6,570 bases of DNA from Bacillota bacterium. Its GTDB lineage: Bacteria > Bacillota > Clostridia > Christensenellales > Pumilibacteraceae. This document shows, piece by piece, positions 6,433-6,570 of this stretch. The notes under the pieces are model-generated. The model saw only the letters and a program-made list of their open reading frames with translations, was not told where the DNA came from and searched no databases. The stretch's first letter is position 1. The number at the start of each line of letters is the position of its first letter. The stretch covers positions 1 to 6,570 of the forward strand of contig WQZE01000059.1 of the NCBI GenBank assembly GCA_009780875.1, read 5' to 3'. Made by a program: the position numbers and the translations under genes.

Positions 6433-6570
6433 GCTACCGCATCGCACCGTGCTACCGCATCGCACCGTGCTACCGCATCGCACCGTGCTACCGCATCGCA
6501 CCGTGCTACCGCATCGCACCGTGCTACCGCATCGCACCGTGCTACCGCATCGCACCGTGCTACCGCATCG
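6433..6570. repeat. Perfect 18-bp tandem repeat, 7.67 copies, running off the window
   Basis: The plus-strand unit GCTACCGCATCGCACCGT occurs seven times without a single difference (6433-6558), followed by 12 bases of an eighth copy at the edge. There are no spacers. Each unit junction forms GCACCGTGC, a short interrupted dyad (GCAC, one base, GTGC), and the unit contains CGCA twice (CGCATCGCA). The period is a multiple of three, so most frames stay open: on the minus strand one reads a six-residue RCGSTV repeat and another meets TAG in every unit. The array sits 28 bp upstream of the first gene, where a promoter would be expected. It could be a variable-number repeat, a set of protein-binding sites, or the 3' end of a repetitive upstream element. 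It is a likely assembly break point. Confidence 0.97.

Noticed and set aside
6283..6555. 90-codon minus-strand frame starting in the repeat array (RCGSTV repeats)
   Set aside because: It enters trkA1 out of frame and has no proper ribosome binding site; the repeat stays open only because its period is a multiple of three. A repetitive protein cannot be excluded entirely beyond the edge, but this frame is not supported as its end.
6433..6570. Possible CRISPR array
   Set aside because: The units are only 18 bp and directly abutting with no spacers, and no cas gene is present.
1..6570. Absence of TTAA as a further avoided palindrome
   Set aside because: TTA itself is very rare in this window (about six occurrences), so zero TTAA is near expectation and carries no information.

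Overview
The window is one densely packed run of six genes, all on the minus strand, read from about position 6404 down to 1. The order is trkA-like RCK subunit 1, trkA-like RCK subunit 2, trkH, a family 3 glycoside hydrolase, a GtrA-like membrane protein, and the first 120 codons of ispH, which runs off the left edge. No RNA gene, CRISPR array, transposase or phage gene is visible. The genes occupy nearly everything up to 6404. The rest (6405-6570) is a short leader plus a perfect 18-bp tandem repeat that runs off the right edge.

The organism looks like an anaerobic member of the Firmicutes, probably an uncultured Clostridia-type lineage. This is inferred from the ispH motifs (FCFGV and FVKKIH), the clostridial-style C-terminal extension of the GH3 enzyme, purine-rich Shine-Dalgarno sites, cysteine-rich cytoplasmic proteins and mid-range GC. 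The coding strand is strongly G/T-rich: leucine is mostly TTG and valine often GTG. This fits genes on the replication leading strand. TAA, TAG and TGA are all used as stops, so the standard bacterial code applies.

Region by region: (1) 3763-6404 is a K+ uptake operon of two small NAD(H)-binding RCK proteins that overlap by 14 bp, followed by a TrkH channel. The RCK pair appears to be a split TrkA: the first half has an intact Rossmann motif but no RCK_C lobe, while the second has a degenerate glycine motif and an RCK_C lobe. (2) 419-3741 is a GH3 beta-glycosidase translationally coupled to a GtrA-family membrane protein (7-bp overlap). (3) 1-362 is the start of ispH, for the last step of the MEP isoprenoid pathway. 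Spacing is tight throughout (31, 21, -7 and 56 bp between the later genes), so one transcript could cover all six, although ion transport, glycoside hydrolysis and isoprenoid synthesis are not obviously one pathway.

The most unusual signals are the 18-bp repeat array beside the trk start, with a probable decayed copy containing the ribosome binding site; the split TrkA; the complete absence of GATC, CATG, GCGC and CGCG from all 6570 bases by manual scan; and a 9-bp perfect stem-loop in the trkA2-trkH gap, just upstream of a trkH start that has no recognisable Shine-Dalgarno. I found no clear new multi-gene system.
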